A stretch of 64,000 nt of DNA. It comes from Aminivibrio sp. (GTDB taxonomy: Bacteria > Synergistota > Synergistia > Synergistales > Aminobacteriaceae). The stretch spans positions 62,001-126,000 of the forward strand of contig NZ_JAESIH010000055.1 in NCBI RefSeq assembly GCF_016756745.1, written 5' to 3'. A program made the translations under genes and the position numbers. Positions 8,716-18,743 of the stretch are shown one piece after another. Within the stretch, counting starts at the first letter, position 1. The number at the start of each line of letters is the position of its first letter. The notes beneath the pieces were generated by a model. It searched no databases. It was not told the origin of the DNA and saw nothing but the letters and a program-made list of their open reading frames with translations.

Positions 8716-9915
8716 TCAATCGAGGAAATCCTTGAGCTTCTTGCTCCTGCTGGGGTGGCGGAGCTTCCTCAGGGCCTTGGCCTCGATCTGCCGGATGCGC
8801 TCCCTGGTGACGCCGAACCGCTTTCCCACTTCCTCGAGAGTGTAGGACCGGCCGTCCTCGAGGCCGAAGCGGAAGTGAAGCACTTCCCTCTCCCGCTCGG
8901 AGAGGGCGTCCAACATTTCCTCTATCTGCTCGTGGAGCATGTGCCCTGCGGCGGCCTCCTCGGGGCTGGGAAGATCCCTGTCCTCGATGAAGTCGCCGAG
9001 CTGGCTGTCCTCCTCCTCGCCTATGGGAGTCTCCAGGGAGACGGGAAGCTGGGCGATGCGCCGGATCTCCTCCACCTTGGAGGGCTCGATCTCCATTTCA
9101 CCGGCGATCTCCTCGTCGGTGGGCTCCCGGCCCAAACGCTGGACCAACTGGCGGGAAATGCGGACCATCTTGTTGATGGTCTCCACCATGTGGACGGGAA
9201 CACGGATCGTCCGGGCCTGGTCGGCGATGGCCCTCGTGATGGCCTGCCGGATCCACCAGGTGGCGTAGGTGCTGAACTTGAATCCCTTCCGGTAGTCGAA
9301 CTTCTCCACCGCCCGGATGAGCCCCAGGTTTCCCTCCTGGATGAGGTCGAGGAAGAGCATCCCCCGGCCGATGTATTTCTTGGCGATACTCACCACGAGA
9401 CGGAGGTTGGCGTCCACGATCTTCTTCTTCGCCGTCTCGTCTCCGGCCTCCACCCGCTTGGCCAGCTCGACCTCCTCCGCCGCGTCCAGAAGGGGGACCT
9501 TCCCGATCTCCCGAAGGTACATGCGAACGGGGTCGGTAAGGGGGATGTCGTCGAGCTTTCCGATCTCCATGTCGACGGTCGGCTGGGCGAGCATGTCGTC
9601 GTCCACCGCCACGGCGACGGGTGCTGCTGCCGCCGCCTCCTTTTCATCGCTCACCATTTCGATTCCCATGTCCTGGAGGCTGGTCATGACGTTGTCGAGA
9701 ATCTCCTCGCTCCAGTTTTCAAGAGGGAGGTGCCGCTCGATATCCTTCTGGGTGAGGAAGCCCTTGCCCTGGCCTTCGGAGATGAGATCCCGCACCTTAC
9801 CAAGGTATTCGGCCATGTCTTCCCGCGACAGCTCTTCCTTCTTGACGACCTTCTCGTCCAGGATATCTTCCTTCTCCGCCAGAATATCCTTCTCGTTCAG
9901 AATGTCATTCTCCAT
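8716..9915 (-). CDS. rpoD: RNA polymerase primary sigma factor RpoD
   Basis: A 399-aa sigma-70. A region 1.1-like N-terminus is followed by an Ala/Asp-rich linker, region 1.2 ([16 protein letters not shown]), region 2 with the -10-reading helix ([14 protein letters not shown]), region 3, and region 4 ending in the [19 protein letters not shown] helix-turn-helix. The first 22 residues contain three copies of a DIL-x-EK unit ([18 protein letters not shown]), which is not part of the usual fold. Unlike many bacteria, no dnaG lies upstream. The extended -10 promoters found elsewhere in this window fit a housekeeping sigma of this type. Confidence 0.97.
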   Translation of the reverse strand: MENDILNEKDILAEKEDILDEKVVKKEELSREDMAEYLGKVRDLISEGQGKGFLTQKDIERHLPLENWSEEILDNVMTSLQDMGIEMVSDEKEAAAAAPVAVAVDDDMLAQPTVDMEIGKLDDIPLTDPVRMYLREIGKVPLLDAAEEVELAKRVEAGDETAKKKIVDANLRLVVSIAKKYIGRGMLFLDLIQEGNLGLIRAVEKFDYRKGFKFSTYATWWIRQAITRAIADQARTIRVPVHMVETINKMVRISRQLVQRLGREPTDEEIAGEMEIEPSKVEEIRRIAQLPVSLETPIGEEEDSQLGDFIEDRDLPSPEEAAAGHMLHEQIEEMLDALSEREREVLHFRFGLEDGRSYTLEEVGKRFGVTRERIRQIEAKALRKLRHPSRSKKLKDFLD

Positions 9916-9937
9916 CGAGCATCCAGTCCCCTTTTCA

Positions 9938-9988
9938 CTACGGCAAGAACGGTCCTGACTTCCCTTCCGGGAATCGGGGCCGTTTCAT
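9938..9988 (-). CDS. Possible 16-residue leader ORF of rpoD
   Basis: Between the rpoD promoter and rpoD there is a 17-codon frame (16 residues, beginning MKRPRFPEG and ending in TAG). Its ATG has a near-perfect ribosome site, CGGAGGAG, 5 nt away. It ends 22 bp before the rpoD ATG. It could be a translated leader that couples to rpoD, or a chance frame. The strong ribosome site and spacing are seen; function is inference. Confidence 0.35.
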   Translation of the reverse strand: MKRPRFPEGKSGPFLP

Positions 9989-10023
9989 AATTCTCCTCCG
10001 CCTGATTTTTTGAGCGGACAAAT

Positions 10024-10052
10024 ATTATACCATACTTCAGTCGACGGCAAGA
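10024..10052 (-). promoter_or_regulatory. rpoD promoter with extended -10
   Basis: The minus strand reads ATGGTATAATATT: a consensus TATAAT (10029 down to 10024) with an extended TGG in front. CTTGCC lies 16 bp upstream as a weak -35. The nearest repeat element begins 39 bp upstream of the -10. Confidence 0.6.
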
Positions 10053-10067
10053 TCAAGACGAAGGAAC

Positions 10068-10232
10068 CCTAAATCCGCAGGTTTTTCAGGCAGAGGGAAT
10101 GTCGCCGGGCACAGCGCCCGGGCCGAGAAACCGACACGGATGTCGGTTTCAGGTGCAGTTGTCAAGGACGACAATCTGCACCCCCCGCCCAAGCGAGCAC
10201 CGGTGACACTCCCCGCTGCCTGCGGATTTAGG
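10068..10232 (+). repeat. Short-form dispersed MITE-like repeat, copy R1 (165 bp)
   Basis: The ends are perfect 14-bp inverted repeats: CCTAAATCCGCAGG at the left and CCTGCGGATTTAGG at the right. Inside are two strong hairpins: GAAACCGACA / TGTCGGTTTC, and GGTGCAGTTGTC / GACAATCTGCACC. The flanking five bases are GGAAC and GAAAC, a one-mismatch direct duplication. It differs from copy R3 at about five positions. The right end supplies the stop codon of the neighbouring minus-strand gene. Confidence 0.9.
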
Positions 10233-10878
10233 GAAACGGCGGGAAGGAGACTTCCGGCGACGGCCCCACCCATTTCCTGGTTTCCTCGAACTCCATCTCG
10301 TACAGCAGGCGGCTGATTTCCAGGTCCACCGGGTTGTCGGTCTCGTAGGGAATGAAGAACCTCCTGTATCCGAACTTCTCGGCGAAGAAGGGCATGTTCG
10401 CCTGGGAGGACACGCTCTTTTCCAGGACGACGCCGAGCCTGTCCAGGAAGTCGTCCTCGCTGAAGAAAGGGTTGACGCTGACCAGGATAATGGCCTTGAA
10501 GCTCTCGAGAATGATGTCCCTGTCCCAGAGAGTACAGAAGGAGACTCCCCCTTCCACATCTCCATGGCCTTCGATGAGAGATCCGACCGCTTCCTCCATG
10601 GGGACGGAGTAGCCGAAGAGCATGGTGAAACCGAAATCTATCCGGCGCTGCTTCCCGGGGATGAACATACTGTCCCGGAGCAGGGTTCCGGCATAGCCGC
10701 TCTGAAGGCTCGTGAGGCAGAAGAATTCGCTGCTCAGGCACATGGACAGGGCGGCGATCCTGGAAAGGCGACCGCTGTGGTGGGAATTCACGGACACAGG
10801 CTCGTAATCCACCCCGAGAGGAAACCACGGGGCGATCTGCATGTCGACATTGGAGTCCCAGTAGGGAAGGGATGTCAT
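10228..10878 (-). CDS. Uncharacterised protein coupled to CheV
   Basis: I do not recognise this 216-aa soluble protein. It has no signal peptide or membrane segment. It is rich in aromatic and acidic residues and includes the segments VDYEPVSVNSHHSGRL, SMFIPGKQRRIDFGFTMLFGY and FFIPYETDNPVDLEI. Its ATG lies inside the last codons of cheV (4-nt overlap), so the two are co-translated and it may act in chemotaxis signalling. The last two residues and the TAA stop come from the terminal repeat of MITE copy R1. Removing that copy would let the frame run on for about nine codons (LRLDLAVD) to a TGA at 10037, so the native C-terminus was probably slightly longer. Confidence 0.75.
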   Translation of the reverse strand: MTSLPYWDSNVDMQIAPWFPLGVDYEPVSVNSHHSGRLSRIAALSMCLSSEFFCLTSLQSGYAGTLLRDSMFIPGKQRRIDFGFTMLFGYSVPMEEAVGSLIEGHGDVEGGVSFCTLWDRDIILESFKAIILVSVNPFFSEDDFLDRLGVVLEKSVSSQANMPFFAEKFGYRRFFIPYETDNPVDLEISRLLYEMEFEETRKWVGPSPEVSFPPFP

Positions 10879-11804
10879 CCGACTGAAACCTTCTTCTCCT
10901 TTTTCCTGCCGAGAAGGCCGCAGACATGGTCCACCAGCTCGGGAATCTCGGGCTTTGTGATCTGGGATTCGGCTCCGACGCTCGCCGCTTTGTTCTTGAT
11001 ATCCTTGGCCATGATGGACGAAAAGACGATAATGGGTATATTACGGAATTCCCCGTGCTCCTTCACCCGCCGCGTGAGGGCCAGGCCGTCCAGCCGGGGC
11101 ATCTCCACGTCGGTGATGAGAAGGTCGTATGTCTCGCCCGGGGTGGAGAGCCTGTCCCATGCCTCCTTGCCGTCGACGGTGAGGACCACGTTATGAAAGC
11201 CTCCCTGGCCGAGCACGTCCGCGATCTGCTTCCGGATGAGGGGCGAGTCCTCGGCGACGAGAATTCTGTAGTCATCAAGGTTGCCCAAGGGGGCGGTCAT
11301 GGCCTTCGTCCGGACCGGGTCTATGGTGTACCGCTCCGACAGGGTGGGGTTTACCTTCTGCACGATAGCCTCGTAGTCGAGCAGCAGCACGTTCCGGCTG
11401 TCCCTCTTGATAACGTAGAGGACATACTCGCCGAGAAAGGTCCCCGTGAGGGTGGAGTCCAGCTCTTCGGAGTTGATGCGGTATATCCGCTCCACGCCGT
11501 CCACCACGAATCCGAGCTTGACGTCGTTGAACTCGGCGATGATCACCTTGCTGTGCTCGAGGTCTATTTTGCCGGGAATGCCGAGGTGCACCCTCAGGTC
11601 GAGCAGGGGAAGCACCTCTCCCCTCACCGAGGTAATGCCGATCATGGACGGGTGGGATTCGGGGATGGTTCGGCAGCCGGGCCACCGGAGGATTTCACGG
11701 GTTTTGTCCACGTTGATGGCGAAGGTCTGGTCCCCCAGGTAAAAGACCACCACCTGCCATTCGTTGGTCCCCACTTCAGTTATAACTTTTTTGACTTCCT
11801 GCAT
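10875..11804 (-). CDS. cheV: Chemotaxis coupling protein CheV (CheW-receiver fusion)
   Basis: A 309-aa protein with an N-terminal CheW-like domain (about 15-165; GDQTFAINVDKTREI, GITSVRGEVLPLLDL) and a C-terminal response-regulator receiver domain. The receiver carries the acidic pair in VAEDS, the phospho-accepting aspartate in LLITDVEMPRLDG, and the switch residues around IVFSS and ITKPEIPE. CheV couples chemoreceptors to CheA and helps adaptation. The ATG was chosen for the GGAGGGAG upstream. A TATAGT -10 lies just beyond, divergent from the MATE gene. No other che gene is in the window. Confidence 0.95.
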   Translation of the reverse strand: MQEVKKVITEVGTNEWQVVVFYLGDQTFAINVDKTREILRWPGCRTIPESHPSMIGITSVRGEVLPLLDLRVHLGIPGKIDLEHSKVIIAEFNDVKLGFVVDGVERIYRINSEELDSTLTGTFLGEYVLYVIKRDSRNVLLLDYEAIVQKVNPTLSERYTIDPVRTKAMTAPLGNLDDYRILVAEDSPLIRKQIADVLGQGGFHNVVLTVDGKEAWDRLSTPGETYDLLITDVEMPRLDGLALTRRVKEHGEFRNIPIIVFSSIMAKDIKNKAASVGAESQITKPEIPELVDHVCGLLGRKKEKKVSVG

Positions 11805-11935
11805 TGGATCTCCCTCCTCCGGTCTTCCGGATGGTTCACCTGAAACTACTATAGCGGAAGGACTGCCCTCCCACAAGCCCCGCACCATCCCTTTCTGATA
11901 TACTTCTGAAAAGAAATGGGGAAGGGAGATGCGAC

Positions 11936-13321
11936 ATGGCAGACAACACCGAAGCACTGCGCTCCGGCCCCATGGGGGCCCTGCTCTTCCGCCTGTCCCT
12001 CCCGGCGGCCCTCGGGATGGCCGTCCAGGCATCCTACAGCCTCGTGGACGCCTTCTTCGTGGGTCAGGGAGTGGGTCCCGCCGGAATAGCCGCCGTCTCC
12101 ATGACCTTTCCCCTCCAGATGATCATCATGGCGGTGGCCCAGGTAGGGGGTGTCGGCGGTGCCTCCATCATCTCCAGGAGCCTCGGCGCGGGCAGGAGAA
12201 AACGGGCGGAAAAAACCGCGGGGACCATCTTTTTCGTCACCTGGGCCGCGGGGCTGCTGCTCTCGGTCATCTGGATTCTCCTTGCCCCCTTCCTCCTCAG
12301 GCTCATCGGGACCAGCGGGGACATCCTCCCCCTGGCGGAGGAATACGCCGCCGTGCTCTTCCTCGGAGCCCCCTTCTTCGCCTTTTCCATCACCGCCAAC
12401 AACTTCGTCCGGGCGGAGGGGAACGCCTCCTTCGCCATGATGACCATGATCATTTCCGCCGGAATAAACACTCTCCTCGACCCCCTGTTCATCCTCGGGT
12501 TCGGGTGGGGGGTGCGGGGCGCCGCCTGGGCCACGGTCATCTCCCAGGGGGGAACCGCCCTCTGGCTGGGGTGGTATTACCTGGCAGGGCGCAGCCTGGT
12601 GACCTTCCGATGGAAACACTTTCTGTTCCGGCCCTCCATCCTCGCCGAATGCCTTTCCGTGGGGGCGGCAGCCTTCGCCCGGCAGGGGGCCGCCAGCATC
12701 TCCCTGCTGGCGGTGAACCTGGCCCTGGCCTCCGCGGGAGGGGCCGACGCCGTGGCGGCCTACGGCATTGTCAACCGGGTCCTTCTCTTTGCCGTCATGC
12801 CGGTCTTCGGCATAGTCCAGGGACTCCTCCCCGTGGTGGGGTTCAACTACGGGGCAAAACAGTACTGCCGGGTGGCGTCCGCCCTCCGCATCTCCATAGG
12901 GGCTTCTACGGTTCTCTGCGCTGCCGGGGCCGTGCTGTTTTTCACCGTTCCGGAGAAAATGGCGGGGCTGTTCACATCCTCCCCAGCGGTCACGGCCCTC
13001 GGAGCCGATGCGGCCCGGATGCTCGCCCTCGGAATGCCCCTCACGGGCTTCCAGATCATGGCGTCGGGCCTTTTCCAGGCCATCGGGAAGGTCCGTCCCT
13101 CTCTCGTTCTCTCCCTGCTTCGGCAGGTCATCTTTCTCGTCCCCCTGGTGACGGTCCTCGCTCCCGTTTTCGGCACGGCGGGGGTGTGGGGCTCCTTTCC
13201 CGCGGCGGACCTCTCTGCCGCCCTGGTGACCTGGATGATGTACCGGAAAGAAATGCGCCGCCTCCGGCAAAGCTGCGAAGACGGCGGTGACGATTTCCCA
13301 GCGGGAACGGCCGGAAGCTAG
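11936..13321 (+). CDS. MATE family multidrug/toxin efflux protein
   Basis: A 461-aa membrane transporter of the MATE family (NorM/DinF superfamily), expected to expel cationic drugs or metabolites using a Na+ or H+ gradient. The two-fold repeat of six helices is visible. Characteristic segments are [23 protein letters not shown] near the start and the equivalent [19 protein letters not shown] near residue 245. GGGAAGGGAG provides the ribosome site, with TATACT upstream. Its stop overlaps the stop of the convergent next gene (CTAG). The substrate cannot be told from sequence. Confidence 0.92.
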   Translation: MADNTEALRSGPMGALLFRLSLPAALGMAVQASYSLVDAFFVGQGVGPAGIAAVSMTFPLQMIIMAVAQVGGVGGASIISRSLGAGRRKRAEKTAGTIFFVTWAAGLLLSVIWILLAPFLLRLIGTSGDILPLAEEYAAVLFLGAPFFAFSITANNFVRAEGNASFAMMTMIISAGINTLLDPLFILGFGWGVRGAAWATVISQGGTALWLGWYYLAGRSLVTFRWKHFLFRPSILAECLSVGAAAFARQGAASISLLAVNLALASAGGADAVAAYGIVNRVLLFAVMPVFGIVQGLLPVVGFNYGAKQYCRVASALRISIGASTVLCAAGAVLFFTVPEKMAGLFTSSPAVTALGADAARMLALGMPLTGFQIMASGLFQAIGKVRPSLVLSLLRQVIFLVPLVTVLAPVFGTAGVWGSFPAADLSAALVTWMMYRKEMRRLRQSCEDGGDDFPAGTAGS

Positions 13322-15135
13322 AACATCAGGGCGGCCGTGAGAAGGTGGGCGTGGGAGAGGGGATATTTTGAAACGTGCCCCGAGAATGCTCCCCCGGTAC
13401 GCCGGGCGTGGTCCGGGAAGTCCTTCCTCCCCGCCGGATCCGCGAGACGGATGAAATTTGCCATTGCCACGGCGTTTCCGGAGAGTATGGCCCCATCGTA
13501 GGCTTCCTTCCTCCGGAGGAAGAGATTGGCGTCCTGCTCTCCGTTGAGAAAGAAGCCCCCCTTCTTCCCGTCGGCAAAGTCCTCCAGGAGGATGTCCATG
13601 AGTTTCACCGCTGAAAGGTAATGCTCTTTCTTCCCGGTTGCGGCACCGAGCTCCGACTCTCCCCAGGCAAGAAAGGCGTAATCGTCAAGGAATCCGGGAA
13701 TGGCGGCGTCCCTGTCCCGGTACCTGTGGAGCAGTCTGCCGGTCTTCTCCCTGAGCTTGAGGTCGATGAACCGGGCCGCCTTCTCTGCCGCCGTTACCCA
13801 TTCCTTCCGGCCGAACACGGTCCCCGCCAGGGCCAGGCCGGCGATCATGAGGCCGTTCCAGTCGGTGAGGATCTTGTCGTCCAGCAGGGGCGCTGGGCGA
13901 TTCCGGCGTTCGGCGAGCAGTTTTTCCCTGCAGGAGGCGAGCAGTCCGTCCAGCTCCTCCGGCTCCAGGGAGAACCGTGCCGCCGCCTCGGCGGGAGGAA
14001 CGGCCCCGTAGAGCACGTTGTCCCCCAGGATGCGTCCTGTAACTTCGTTTTTGAAGTTGCCTCCCCGGAGAACGCCGTAGGAGTGAAGAAACACGCCTGC
14101 CTCTTCCCTGGTGAGAACGTTCCGGATCTGCTCCTCCGTCCAGAGGTAGTATTTCCCCTCCTCCCCCTCGCTGTCGGCGTCAAAGGCGGAATAGAAGCCC
14201 CCCTCCGGCGAGGTCATCTCCCGGAGTACAAACCCGGCGAGGTCTTCGGCGAAGACTTCGAACAGGGGGTCCGGCTTCTCCTTGTGGAATTCCGCCAGGG
14301 TGTAGAGAAGCAGCGCCTGGTCGTAGAGCATTTTCTCGAAGTGGGGCAGAATCCACCGGCGGTCCGTGGCGTACCGGGCGATTCCTCCCCCCAGGTGATC
14401 GTGTATGCCCCCGGCCCAGATGTGAGCCAGGGTATTGCGGGCCATGGAGAACGCCCTCCCTTCGCCGAAGCGCTTCCAGTACCGGAACAGAAAGAGGAGC
14501 CACGAGGGCATGGGGAATTTCGGCTCCTTCGAGAAGCCGCCCCACTCGGAATCGTACCCCCGGGACAGCTCGTCGAAGGCGGCCTTCGCCTGGGCCTGCC
14601 CGGGGCATGGTCCCGCCGCGGGAAGGGCCTCTTTCAGCAGGGTCTCCCGAATGCTCCCGGCGGACTGCATTACCTGCTCCCTCCGGGTCTTCCAGAGCCA
14701 CTTCACCCTGGGGACCATGTCAACTATCCCGGGCCTTCCCGCCGCTCCCCTCTTGGGCAGGTAGGTGGCGGCGAAAAAGGGCAGTCCTTCGGGGGTGAGA
14801 AAGACGTTCAGGGGCCACCCCCCGCTGCCGTTCATCATCCGGCAGACCGCCATGAAGTTTCCGTCGATGTCGGGGCGCTCCTCCCGGTCCACCTTCACCG
14901 GCACGCAGGCATCGTTCAGGAGGTTCGCCACCTCGCTGTCGCTGAAGGATTCCCTTTCCATGACGTGGCACCAGTGGCACGTGGCGTAGCCTATGGAGAC
15001 GAAGAGGGGCTTGTCCTCCTCCCTGGCCTTCCGGAAGGCCTCGTCGCCCCAGGGATGCCAGTTCACAGGGTTGTCGGCGTGCTGCAGCAGGTAGGGCGAT
15101 TTCTCTCCGGCGAGCAGGTTTCTGTGCCCTGTCAT
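13318..15135 (-). CDS. YyaL/DUF255 thioredoxin-domain protein
   Basis: A 605-aa member of the YyaL / SPATA20 family. The N-terminal DUF255 thioredoxin-like domain has [18 protein letters not shown] and the CxxC in [13 protein letters not shown] (about 50-62). The rest is an (alpha/alpha)6-type domain with [14 protein letters not shown] and [14 protein letters not shown], resembling N-acylglucosamine 2-epimerases. The biochemical role of the family is not settled. The ATG overlaps the stop of the upstream HAD phosphatase (ATGA), so both are one operon. Confidence 0.93.
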   Translation of the reverse strand: MTGHRNLLAGEKSPYLLQHADNPVNWHPWGDEAFRKAREEDKPLFVSIGYATCHWCHVMERESFSDSEVANLLNDACVPVKVDREERPDIDGNFMAVCRMMNGSGGWPLNVFLTPEGLPFFAATYLPKRGAAGRPGIVDMVPRVKWLWKTRREQVMQSAGSIRETLLKEALPAAGPCPGQAQAKAAFDELSRGYDSEWGGFSKEPKFPMPSWLLFLFRYWKRFGEGRAFSMARNTLAHIWAGGIHDHLGGGIARYATDRRWILPHFEKMLYDQALLLYTLAEFHKEKPDPLFEVFAEDLAGFVLREMTSPEGGFYSAFDADSEGEEGKYYLWTEEQIRNVLTREEAGVFLHSYGVLRGGNFKNEVTGRILGDNVLYGAVPPAEAAARFSLEPEELDGLLASCREKLLAERRNRPAPLLDDKILTDWNGLMIAGLALAGTVFGRKEWVTAAEKAARFIDLKLREKTGRLLHRYRDRDAAIPGFLDDYAFLAWGESELGAATGKKEHYLSAVKLMDILLEDFADGKKGGFFLNGEQDANLFLRRKEAYDGAILSGNAVAMANFIRLADPAGRKDFPDHARRTGGAFSGHVSKYPLSHAHLLTAALMF

Positions 15136-15770
15136 GATACGGCCCCGTCCCACAGGGGGAGCAGTTCCTCGATGGTGCCCATCACTTTCCAGGCTCCAGC
15201 TCCGAAAAGGCCCTCCGGGGGGAAATTCCCGGTGGTGAGCCCTACGGACCGGACCCCTGCCGCAGCCGCAGCCGTCATGTCGTCCGCCGTGTCCCCCACG
15301 AAGAGGGTGTCGTCCTTCCCGAATCCCAGCTCGGCCATACTCTTCAGTATCATGTCCGGGGCCGGCTTGGCGTTCTCCACATCGCCCATACCCACCACGG
15401 AGCGGAAATACCCGGAGAGCCCGACGGCCTTCAGCGGATTGACCGGCGACTGGCGGTTGGAGGCTATTCCCAGGGCCACTCTTTTTTCCGTGAGAGCCTC
15501 GAGAACGGATACGGTTCCGGGGAAGGGAAAAATGCCCGCAAACTCCTGCTCGAGGAACAGGGCCCGGAATTCGGTGAGCCACTCCTCATCAAAACGGTTC
15601 CATATCTTCATCCATGATTCCCGGATGGGAAGCCCGATAACGGACAACACCTGCTCCCGGGTCACGAGAGGAAGCCCCTGCCGCTCCGCCACCATGTTCA
15701 TGGTGTCCATGATGGCGTAGCTGCTGTCCACGAGCGTCATGTCAAAGTCGAATATCACGCATCGAAACAC
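15132..15770 (-). CDS. HAD-superfamily hydrolase (phosphoglycolate phosphatase-like)
   Basis: A 212-aa HAD hydrolase with motif [10 protein letters not shown] (residues 8-16, the two catalytic aspartates), motif II in IASNRQSPV, the lysine in AKPAPDMI, and motif IV GDTADDM. The helical cap inserted after motif I is that of the Gph/PGP subfamily. It probably removes phosphate from a small phosphorylated metabolite; the substrate is not inferable. It leads the two-gene operon with the YyaL-like gene. Confidence 0.9.
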   Translation of the reverse strand: MFRCVIFDFDMTLVDSSYAIMDTMNMVAERQGLPLVTREQVLSVIGLPIRESWMKIWNRFDEEWLTEFRALFLEQEFAGIFPFPGTVSVLEALTEKRVALGIASNRQSPVNPLKAVGLSGYFRSVVGMGDVENAKPAPDMILKSMAELGFGKDDTLFVGDTADDMTAAAAAGVRSVGLTTGNFPPEGLFGAGAWKVMGTIEELLPLWDGAVS

Positions 15771-15845
15771 TCAAAACCACCTCTTTCTCACTTCTCCGTT
15801 CAATGGTACCCTGCGGCCGGGAAAAAGAAAAGGACCACCCCGGGG

Positions 15846-16010
15846 CCTAAATCCGCAGGCAGCGGGGAGCGTCACCGGTGCTCGCTTGGGCGGGGGGTGC
15901 AGATTGTCGTCCTTGACAACTGCACCTGAAACCGACATCCGTGTCGGTTTCTCGGCCCGGGCGCTGTGCCCGGCGACACTCCCTCTGCCTGAAAAATTAG
16001 CGGATTTAGG
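15846..16010 (-). repeat. Short-form dispersed MITE-like repeat, copy R2 (165 bp)
   Basis: It is inverted relative to R1 and R3 but has the same length and internal hairpins. The inner edge of one terminal repeat differs (CCTAAATCCGCTAA instead of CCTAAATCCGCAGG). It is flanked by a perfect 5-bp direct duplication, CGGGG at 15841-15845 and at 16011-16015, as expected for insertion by transposition. It lies between the HAD gene and the 3' end of the LVIVD gene. Confidence 0.92.
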
Positions 16011-16054
16011 CGGGGGGCGGTCCGGAAAATTGACGGGGGGTTTCCCGGGAAGCC

Positions 16055-17206
16055 TTATCTCGGTCCCGTGTACTCAAGCACATACATCGTGCCGTCGAAA
16101 CGATCCACGATGTAGATGAGCCCGTCGGCATCGACGAAAACGTCATTGGTCTGGACAGCCGCCTGCCCTTCGGGTTTCTCGGGAACAAAGTACCCAACTT
16201 CCTCTGGCCGGTAGGGATTGGAAATATCGGCAATCCGGAGACCGCCGTTGAAGTATGCGATGTACACGAGTTGGTCGTCGATGAGGCTGCCGGGCCTGTT
16301 TTCGTGGATGTTGTGGGGTCCGAAGCGCCCTCCCTTTTGGCAGAAGCCCGCAGATTCCGCCTGGACGGTGGAGATGGGAATGGGGTTCTTCTCGTTCCTG
16401 ACATCGAAAATCCAGACGAACTTTTCCGGTTCCTCGCAGAAGTCTGCATGAGCTTCGTCGGTGACCACAAGAAGGTTCCTCCGGGGAAGAGGAAGAACGG
16501 TGTGAGTCAGGCCGCCGTAGGGAGGATAGCAGTTGAACTTCGAGACCAGGCTGGGCTTCTTCAGATCGGAAATGTCCAGGATGGTCAGCCCCCCGTCCGT
16601 CCAGCCTATGTAGGCCCTGCCGCTCTGCACGTAAGCCGGCCCGTGGGCCCTGACCCTGGCCCCCTCAGGCCACGTGGGTGTTTCTCCGCCCGCCGTCCAC
16701 ATTCCGGGATACCACCACCGGGAATACTCCACCGGTTTTGCTGGGTTTCTCATGTCGAGGACCATGTAGATCTGATCCGTGTACCCTTCGACCGTGGGAG
16801 TGATGTGGGCGAACTCGCCGTCAACGAACCACATGCGGTGAACTCCCTTTCCCGGGGTCTCGAAAAACCCGATCTCCCTGGGGTTCTCCGGGGAAGAGAT
16901 GTCATAGACCCTCACTCCCGACAGCCACGGCTCGTACTTCCTGTACCGCTCGTTGTTCACGATCATGATGTCCCCGCTGACCTGGACCTTGTGGGAGTGA
17001 CCTTTGAGGGGCACGGGGGTTTTGCTGATCACCTTCGGGGCATAGGGATTCTTCACATCGACGAGGGTGACCCCGTCGCCGAAAAGATGGGCCACGAAAG
17101 CGGTACCTTTGTCCACCAGGATCTGTCCCGCTCCTGCTTCCGAAATGCGGGTTCTGCTGATGACCCGTATATTCTTCCTGTGTTCTTTGTGGTCGCTGGG
17201 CAACAT
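16055..17206 (-). CDS. LVIVD-repeat beta-propeller protein
   Basis: A 383-aa protein built of about seven repeats of roughly 50 residues. Each ends in a strand such as VTLVDVKNPYAPKVI, VRVYDISSPENPREI, LTILDISDLKKPSLV or LRIADISNPYRPEEV, the LVIVD-repeat pattern, so a beta-propeller fold is expected. There is no signal peptide. It is the last gene of the tctCBA operon, and similar proteins in such loci have no proven role. The call is by repeat pattern; a catalytic role cannot be inferred. Confidence 0.85.
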   Translation of the reverse strand: MLPSDHKEHRKNIRVISRTRISEAGAGQILVDKGTAFVAHLFGDGVTLVDVKNPYAPKVISKTPVPLKGHSHKVQVSGDIMIVNNERYRKYEPWLSGVRVYDISSPENPREIGFFETPGKGVHRMWFVDGEFAHITPTVEGYTDQIYMVLDMRNPAKPVEYSRWWYPGMWTAGGETPTWPEGARVRAHGPAYVQSGRAYIGWTDGGLTILDISDLKKPSLVSKFNCYPPYGGLTHTVLPLPRRNLLVVTDEAHADFCEEPEKFVWIFDVRNEKNPIPISTVQAESAGFCQKGGRFGPHNIHENRPGSLIDDQLVYIAYFNGGLRIADISNPYRPEEVGYFVPEKPEGQAAVQTNDVFVDADGLIYIVDRFDGTMYVLEYTGPR

Positions 17207-17240
17207 GTTTTTACCTCCGAAAATGGTTTCTGATGACGGC

Positions 17241-18740
17241 CTACAGGGCCGCCCCCTTTTTCCTGAAATGGGCCACGATGCCCGGCAGAACGATGGAGAC
17301 CGCGAGAAGGATCCAGAGGAAGTTCCCGAGAGGGCGGGAGAAAAGGATGGCCGGATTGCCGTTCCCCAGGAGAAGGGCTCTCAGGAAGTACTGTTCCGCC
17401 AAGGGGCCGAGAATGACCCCGAGGAGCACCGCGTGGGGAGAGTACCCCGTCCTCTTGAGGATATATCCGATGACCCCGAAGAAAAGGGCGATCCACATGT
17501 CGAAGAGGTAGCCCCGGGCCACGAAGGAGCCGATGAGGGTAAAGGAGATGATGGTGGGGGCGAGGATCTTCGTGGGGAAAAAGGACATTTTCGCCAGGGA
17601 CTTCGCCAGTGGAACCCCTATAAATATCATGACGATATACGCCAAGAGCATGGCAACCACCACGCCGTAGGCGAGCTGAGGCATGACCTGGAACAGCCTC
17701 GGGCCGATGGGCACTCCGTGGGCCTGGAGAACCACCATCATGACCGCCGCCGTACCTCCCCCCGGAATTCCGAGAGTGAGCAGGGGTATGAGGCTGCCGC
17801 TCGTGAGTCCGTTGTTCGCCGCTTCCGAGGCGATGACTCCTTCCGGCTCTCCCTTCCCGAACTGGTCTTTGTTCTTCGAGAAGGTCATGGCCTGCTGGTA
17901 ACTGACAAAGCTCCCGATAGTCGCTCCGGCGCCGGGTATAATTCCGACCACGAACCCGATGAGGGCGGAGCGGATGACAGCGCCGATCTTCCTGAAGGAG
18001 ACCACAATTCCCCTGACCGTTCCCTGCCACCCTTCCTTGAGGGCTGAGGCAAGCTGTGACGGATCGATGATGGTGTTCTTCTCGATCATGCTGAAGGCTT
18101 CAGAGATGGCGAAGAGACCCACTATGGCCGGAACCCGGGGCATGCCGTCGAAGAGGTACACCAGGCCGAAGGTGGCCCTGGGGACGCTGTAGACATGGTC
18201 ATAGCCTATGGCGCCGAGAAGCAGCCCGAACATCCCGGCGATCAGGCCCTTCAGAACGCTTCCGCCGGCTATTTGCCCGATGAGGACGATACCAAAGAGG
18301 ATGATGACGAAATTCTCGATGCTTCCGAAGTAGTAGACCATCTTTGAGAGATAGGGAAGAGCCCCGAGGGTGATAAGGGTGGTGAAGAGGCCGCCTATGG
18401 CCGAAGCGACAAAGGCTATGGCCAGGGCCTCCTGCCCCCTCCCCTGCTGCGTCATTGGATAACCGTCGAAGCAGGTGGCCGCAGCAGAGCCCGTTCCCGG
18501 CACGTTGAAGAGAATCGCCGGAATGGAACCTCCCATGTGGGATCCGGAATAGAGACTGGCCATGAAGGCCATACCGGCACCGGACTCCATGCCGAGGGTG
18601 AAGGGAAGGAGGATGATCAGCACGTTGGTTGAACTGAAGCCCGGCACGGCGCCGACAAAAATCCCCAGTCCCACGCCGAGCGGAATGAGCCACCAGTACC
18701 CCATGATTTCGTTCAGAGAGACAAGCGTCATTTCCCACAT
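17241..18740 (-). CDS. tctA: Tripartite tricarboxylate transporter, large permease TctA
   Basis: A 499-aa integral membrane protein with about 12 helices and the TctA signatures VGAVPGFSSTNVLIILLPFTLGM near the N-terminus and GIIPGAGATIGSFVSYQQA near residue 270. The asparagine-bearing segment ILFNVPGTGSAAATCFDGYP is also typical. It is the main channel of a Na+ or H+ driven carboxylate importer that depends on a periplasmic binding protein (TctC). Here the linked tctC is truncated, so the partner may come from elsewhere. Confidence 0.95.
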   Translation of the reverse strand: MWEMTLVSLNEIMGYWWLIPLGVGLGIFVGAVPGFSSTNVLIILLPFTLGMESGAGMAFMASLYSGSHMGGSIPAILFNVPGTGSAAATCFDGYPMTQQGRGQEALAIAFVASAIGGLFTTLITLGALPYLSKMVYYFGSIENFVIILFGIVLIGQIAGGSVLKGLIAGMFGLLLGAIGYDHVYSVPRATFGLVYLFDGMPRVPAIVGLFAISEAFSMIEKNTIIDPSQLASALKEGWQGTVRGIVVSFRKIGAVIRSALIGFVVGIIPGAGATIGSFVSYQQAMTFSKNKDQFGKGEPEGVIASEAANNGLTSGSLIPLLTLGIPGGGTAAVMMVVLQAHGVPIGPRLFQVMPQLAYGVVVAMLLAYIVMIFIGVPLAKSLAKMSFFPTKILAPTIISFTLIGSFVARGYLFDMWIALFFGVIGYILKRTGYSPHAVLLGVILGPLAEQYFLRALLLGNGNPAILFSRPLGNFLWILLAVSIVLPGIVAHFRKKGAAL

Positions 18741-18743
18741 GGC

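Noticed and set aside
13318-13321. Overlapping convergent stop codons (CTAG) of the MATE and YyaL-like genes
   Set aside because: Tight convergent packing is real but ordinary in this compact genome and needs no special explanation.
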